This document shows positions 4,273 to 5,965 of a stretch of DNA of 5,965 nucleotides, in pieces. The DNA comes from an uncultured beta proteobacterium. GTDB taxonomy: Bacteria > Pseudomonadota > Gammaproteobacteria > Burkholderiales > Burkholderiaceae_C. The DNA lies in NCBI GenBank assembly GCA_903958915.1, contig CAJBVC010000478.1, positions 1-5,965 on the forward strand. Reading direction: 5' to 3'. Both the position numbers and the translations under genes were made by a program. The notes beneath the pieces are model-generated. The model ran no database searches. It was not told the origin of the DNA and saw only the letters and a list, made by a program, of their open reading frames with translations. Position 1 is the first letter of the stretch, and every line of letters begins with the position of its first letter.

Positions 4273-4470
4273 TCAGGCAGCGACAGCGTAGCCTTCCTCG
4301 GCGATCGCTTTGGCCAATTCTTCGCGTGCCTTATCCGACTGGACACTGACGAGGTTTTGTGCGCGGTCGATCGAGATTTCAGCCTGCGGGTCGGCCTGTT
4401 GGAGGGCGCGTTTGACAGCCATTTCGCAGTGGCCGCAGGTCATTCCGGTAACGGTAAAGGTCTGGTTCAT
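4273..4470 (-). CDS. copZ: CopZ-like copper chaperone (heavy-metal-associated domain)
   Basis: The 65-residue product is a single HMA domain of the ferredoxin-like beta-alpha-beta-beta-alpha-beta type. The metal-binding loop GMTCGHC (residues 9-15) has Cys12 and Cys15 to hold Cu(I). The C-terminal EEGYAVAA is the usual last strand. Such proteins are cytoplasmic chaperones that pass Cu(I) to the N-terminal domain of CopA or to copper regulators. The divergent neighbour copA, 53 bp away, makes copper the most likely metal, although the domain alone would also fit a mercury or generic heavy-metal carrier. The start ATG has AGGA (4480-4477) six bases upstream. The gene is the first of a probable operon with the Crp/Fnr regulator, seven bases downstream, so metallochaperone and regulator levels should be linked. 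Confidence 0.9.
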   Translation of the reverse strand: MNQTFTVTGMTCGHCEMAVKRALQQADPQAEISIDRAQNLVSVQSDKAREELAKAIAEEGYAVAA

Positions 4471-4523
4471 GGTAAATCCTGGAGTGAATGAACGGGATAG
4501 AGCATAGTACGAACCTTATCACC
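4471..4523. promoter_or_regulatory. 53-bp divergent copZ/copA control region
   Basis: Both promoters must lie in or overlap this short space. Back-to-back -10-like hexamers are visible: CATAGT on the plus strand (4503-4508) and TATGCT on the minus strand (4506-4501). Neither has a good -35. I do not find a CueR-type dyad of ACCTTCC/GGAAGGT half-sites with a 19-bp spacer; only an isolated ACCTT (4513-4517) is present. No FNR-type box occurs here. copA has no recognisable Shine-Dalgarno and would have a very short leader. Confidence 0.35.
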
Positions 4524-5965
4524 ATGAACACACCCACCATCAGCACATCCGTCGACATTGGAATTGGCGGCATGACCTGCGCGTCGTGCGTCAGCCGCGT
4601 GGAGCGGGCGCTGAAAAAAGTGCCGGGGGTCAACGAGGCTTCGGTCAATATCGCCACCGAGTCGGCCCGCATCACCTTTGCACCGGCCGAGCAGATGGAG
4701 GCGCAGTTACGCCGCGCGGTGCGCAATGCCGGCTACGAGCCACGCACCGCAGCACAAATGGAGGCACACGACGACGCCTCGCCCTGGGCAGGGTTTGGGC
4801 CGGTGGCTGTCGGGCTATTGCTGTCCGCGCCGCTGGTGTTGCCGATGCTGGGCGACCTCATTGGGAAGCATTGGATGCTGCCTGCGTGGGTGCAGTTTTT
4901 GCTGGCCACGCCGGTGCAATTTGTGCTGGGTGCGCGCTTCTACAGAGCGGGCTGGCATTCACTCAAGGCTCTGACGGGCAACATGGACCTGCTGGTGGCC
5001 ATTGGCACCACGGCCGGCTGGGCGCTTTCCACGTGGCTGTGGCTGACAGCTGCGGATGACGCGATGGTGCATTTGTATTTTGAAGGGTCCGCCGTGGTGG
5101 TGACCCTGGTGCTGCTGGGCAAATGGCTGGAGGCGCGCGCCAAGCGGCAGGCCACGTCGGCCATCCGGGCCTTGCACGCCCTGCAACCGGACGTGGCGCA
5201 CTGGATTGGGCTCGATGGCGAGGTGGACGTGCCCATCGCCGAGGTACTGGTGGGCGACCGCCTGGTGGTCAAACCCGGCGAGCGCATCCCGGTGGATGGC
5301 ATAGTGACAGAGGGGCGCACCCAGGTGGACGAGTCGATGCTCACCGGCGAGTCTGTTCCTGCCGCCCGGGATGTGGGCGACAAACTCACCGGCGGCGCCA
5401 TCAATGGCGATGGGCGCATCGTCATGCAGGTCAACGCCGTCGGGAGTGAGACCGTGCTGTCGCGCATCATCCGGCTGGTGGAAGACGCGCAGGCGGCCAA
5501 GGCGCCCATCCAGCGCATGGTGGACCAGGTCTCGGCGGTGTTTGTGCCGGTGGTGCTGGTGCTGGCGCTGTTGACCCTGCTGGGCTGGTGGTGGGGCGCC
5601 GGCGTGGCATTTGAAACGGCGACGATCCATGCCGTGGCGGTGCTGGTGATTGCCTGCCCGTGCGCGCTGGGCCTGGCGACCCCGGCTGCCATCATGGCCG
5701 GCACCGGTGTTGCGGCTAGGTTTGGCATTCTGATCAAGGATGCACAGGCGCTGGAACTGGCGCATAAAGTCGATACCGTGGTGTTCGACAAGACCGGTAC
5801 GCTGACAGTGGGGCGGCCCCGCCTGACGTCGCTGGTAGCCGTGCCCGGCGCAAGTGAGCAGGAACTTCTGCAGATTGCTGCCAGCTTGCAAAGCGGCAGC
5901 GAACACCCGCTGGGGCGGGCCGTGGTGGCCGCCGCAAAGGAGCAGGCGCTGGTTCTGAATGCGCC
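4524..5965 (+). CDS. copA: Cu(I)-translocating P-type ATPase CopA (C-terminus cut by window edge)
   Basis: There are 480 codons in the window, open to the right edge. The order is P1B-ATPase: one N-terminal HMA domain with GMTCASC (C19, C22); membrane segments at about 92-112, 119-139, 154-174 (with [13 protein letters not shown]) and 184-203; the actuator domain with TGES (274-277); segments at about 338-358 and 366-390 containing the CPC copper-binding motif (C378, C380); the phosphorylation site DKTGT (D422); and the SEHP motif of the nucleotide-binding domain (459-462). The protein would pump Cu(I) from cytoplasm to periplasm at the expense of ATP, receiving it from CopZ. CPC plus SEHP favours Cu(I)/Ag(I) over Zn/Cd. 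Family members have about 740-800 residues, so the remaining N domain, the GDGxNDxP hinge and the last two helices lie beyond the window. Start is the first ATG; no Shine-Dalgarno is visible. Confidence 0.95.
   Translation, partial: MNTPTISTSVDIGIGGMTCASCVSRVERALKKVPGVNEASVNIATESARITFAPAEQMEAQLRRAVRNAGYEPRTAAQMEAHDDASPWAGFGPVAVGLLLSAPLVLPMLGDLIGKHWMLPAWVQFLLATPVQFVLGARFYRAGWHSLKALTGNMDLLVAIGTTAGWALSTWLWLTAADDAMVHLYFEGSAVVVTLVLLGKWLEARAKRQATSAIRALHALQPDVAHWIGLDGEVDVPIAEVLVGDRLVVKPGERIPVDGIVTEGRTQVDESMLTGESVPAARDVGDKLTGGAINGDGRIVMQVNAVGSETVLSRIIRLVEDAQAAKAPIQRMVDQVSAVFVPVVLVLALLTLLGWWWGAGVAFETATIHAVAVLVIACPCALGLATPAAIMAGTGVAARFGILIKDAQALELAHKVDTVVFDKTGTLTVGRPRLTSLVAVPGASEQELLQIAASLQSGSEHPLGRAVVAAAKEQALVLNA

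Noticed and set aside
4266..4346. Longer start for the Crp/Fnr regulator, adding 27 residues
   Set aside because: It would overlap copZ by more than 70 bases and the added residues have no family counterpart. The ATG at 4265 lies just after the copZ stop.
4471..4523. Possible CueR operator between copZ and copA
   Set aside because: Only one half-site-like ACCTT is present; no matching inverted partner or 19-bp spaced promoter could be found.
4940..5906. Two long open frames (about 280 and 315 codons) on the minus strand opposite copA
   Set aside because: Their translations are low-complexity Ser/Thr/Arg/His-rich strings with no recognisable domain. They mirror the strongly supported copA reading frame in GC-rich DNA.
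1..5965. Phage, transposon, toxin-antitoxin, CRISPR or defence-system content
   Set aside because: All substantial coding frames are accounted for by housekeeping, membrane or copper-related families. No transposase, integrase, direct-repeat array or attachment site is visible.

Overview
The window looks like chromosomal DNA from a GC-rich betaproteobacterium, most likely a member of the Comamonadaceae (Rhodoferax/Polaromonas/Acidovorax relatives). This rests on gene content and protein style: a DUF2189/DUF2788 pair, an RdgC of about 300 residues, a copA/copZ/Crp-Fnr/DUF2892 cluster, and an intergenic repeat that resembles one I remember from this family. It is a judgement from recall, not a database result. 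There are eight genes (two of them cut by the window edges), no RNA gene, no transposon and no CRISPR array.

Layout. Positions 1-958 (minus strand) hold a DUF2189 membrane protein overlapping by one base with a DUF2788 small membrane protein that runs off the left edge. A 135-bp divergent region (959-1093) contains an FNR-type palindrome. It separates this pair from a plus-strand glutaredoxin-fold protein (1094-1459) with no cysteine at all. Converging on it is a minus-strand Spy/CpxP-like periplasmic protein (1469-2056) with a Met/Gly/His-rich N-terminal stretch. Divergent from that is rdgC (2237-3145), which starts at GTG. The 180-bp space after rdgC holds two repeat-like elements: a long imperfect palindrome that begins at the rdgC stop codon, and a second hairpin element that probably terminates the converging DUF2892 gene (3326-3523, minus).

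The right half is a copper-handling cluster. A Crp/Fnr-type regulator (3615-4265) and a CopZ-like metallochaperone (4273-4470) form a minus-strand operon, with DUF2892 downstream behind its own probable promoter. Divergent from copZ, across 53 bp, is copA, a Cu(I)-exporting P1B-type ATPase cut off by the window end after its phosphorylation motif and HP motif. CopZ would carry Cu(I) in the cytoplasm to CopA for export.

The most interesting signal is regulatory. The window has two palindromes of identical form, TTGAT-N4-GTCAA (1010-1023 and 3605-3618). Each lies beside or upstream of a membrane-protein gene. The encoded Crp/Fnr regulator has an FNR-like recognition helix (E-I-I-T-R) but lacks the four-cysteine iron-sulfur pattern of classical FNR. 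A CRP-like palindrome sits next to the second box. A testable reading is a small redox- or copper-linked FNR-type regulon. The cysteine-free glutaredoxin is the most unusual protein.
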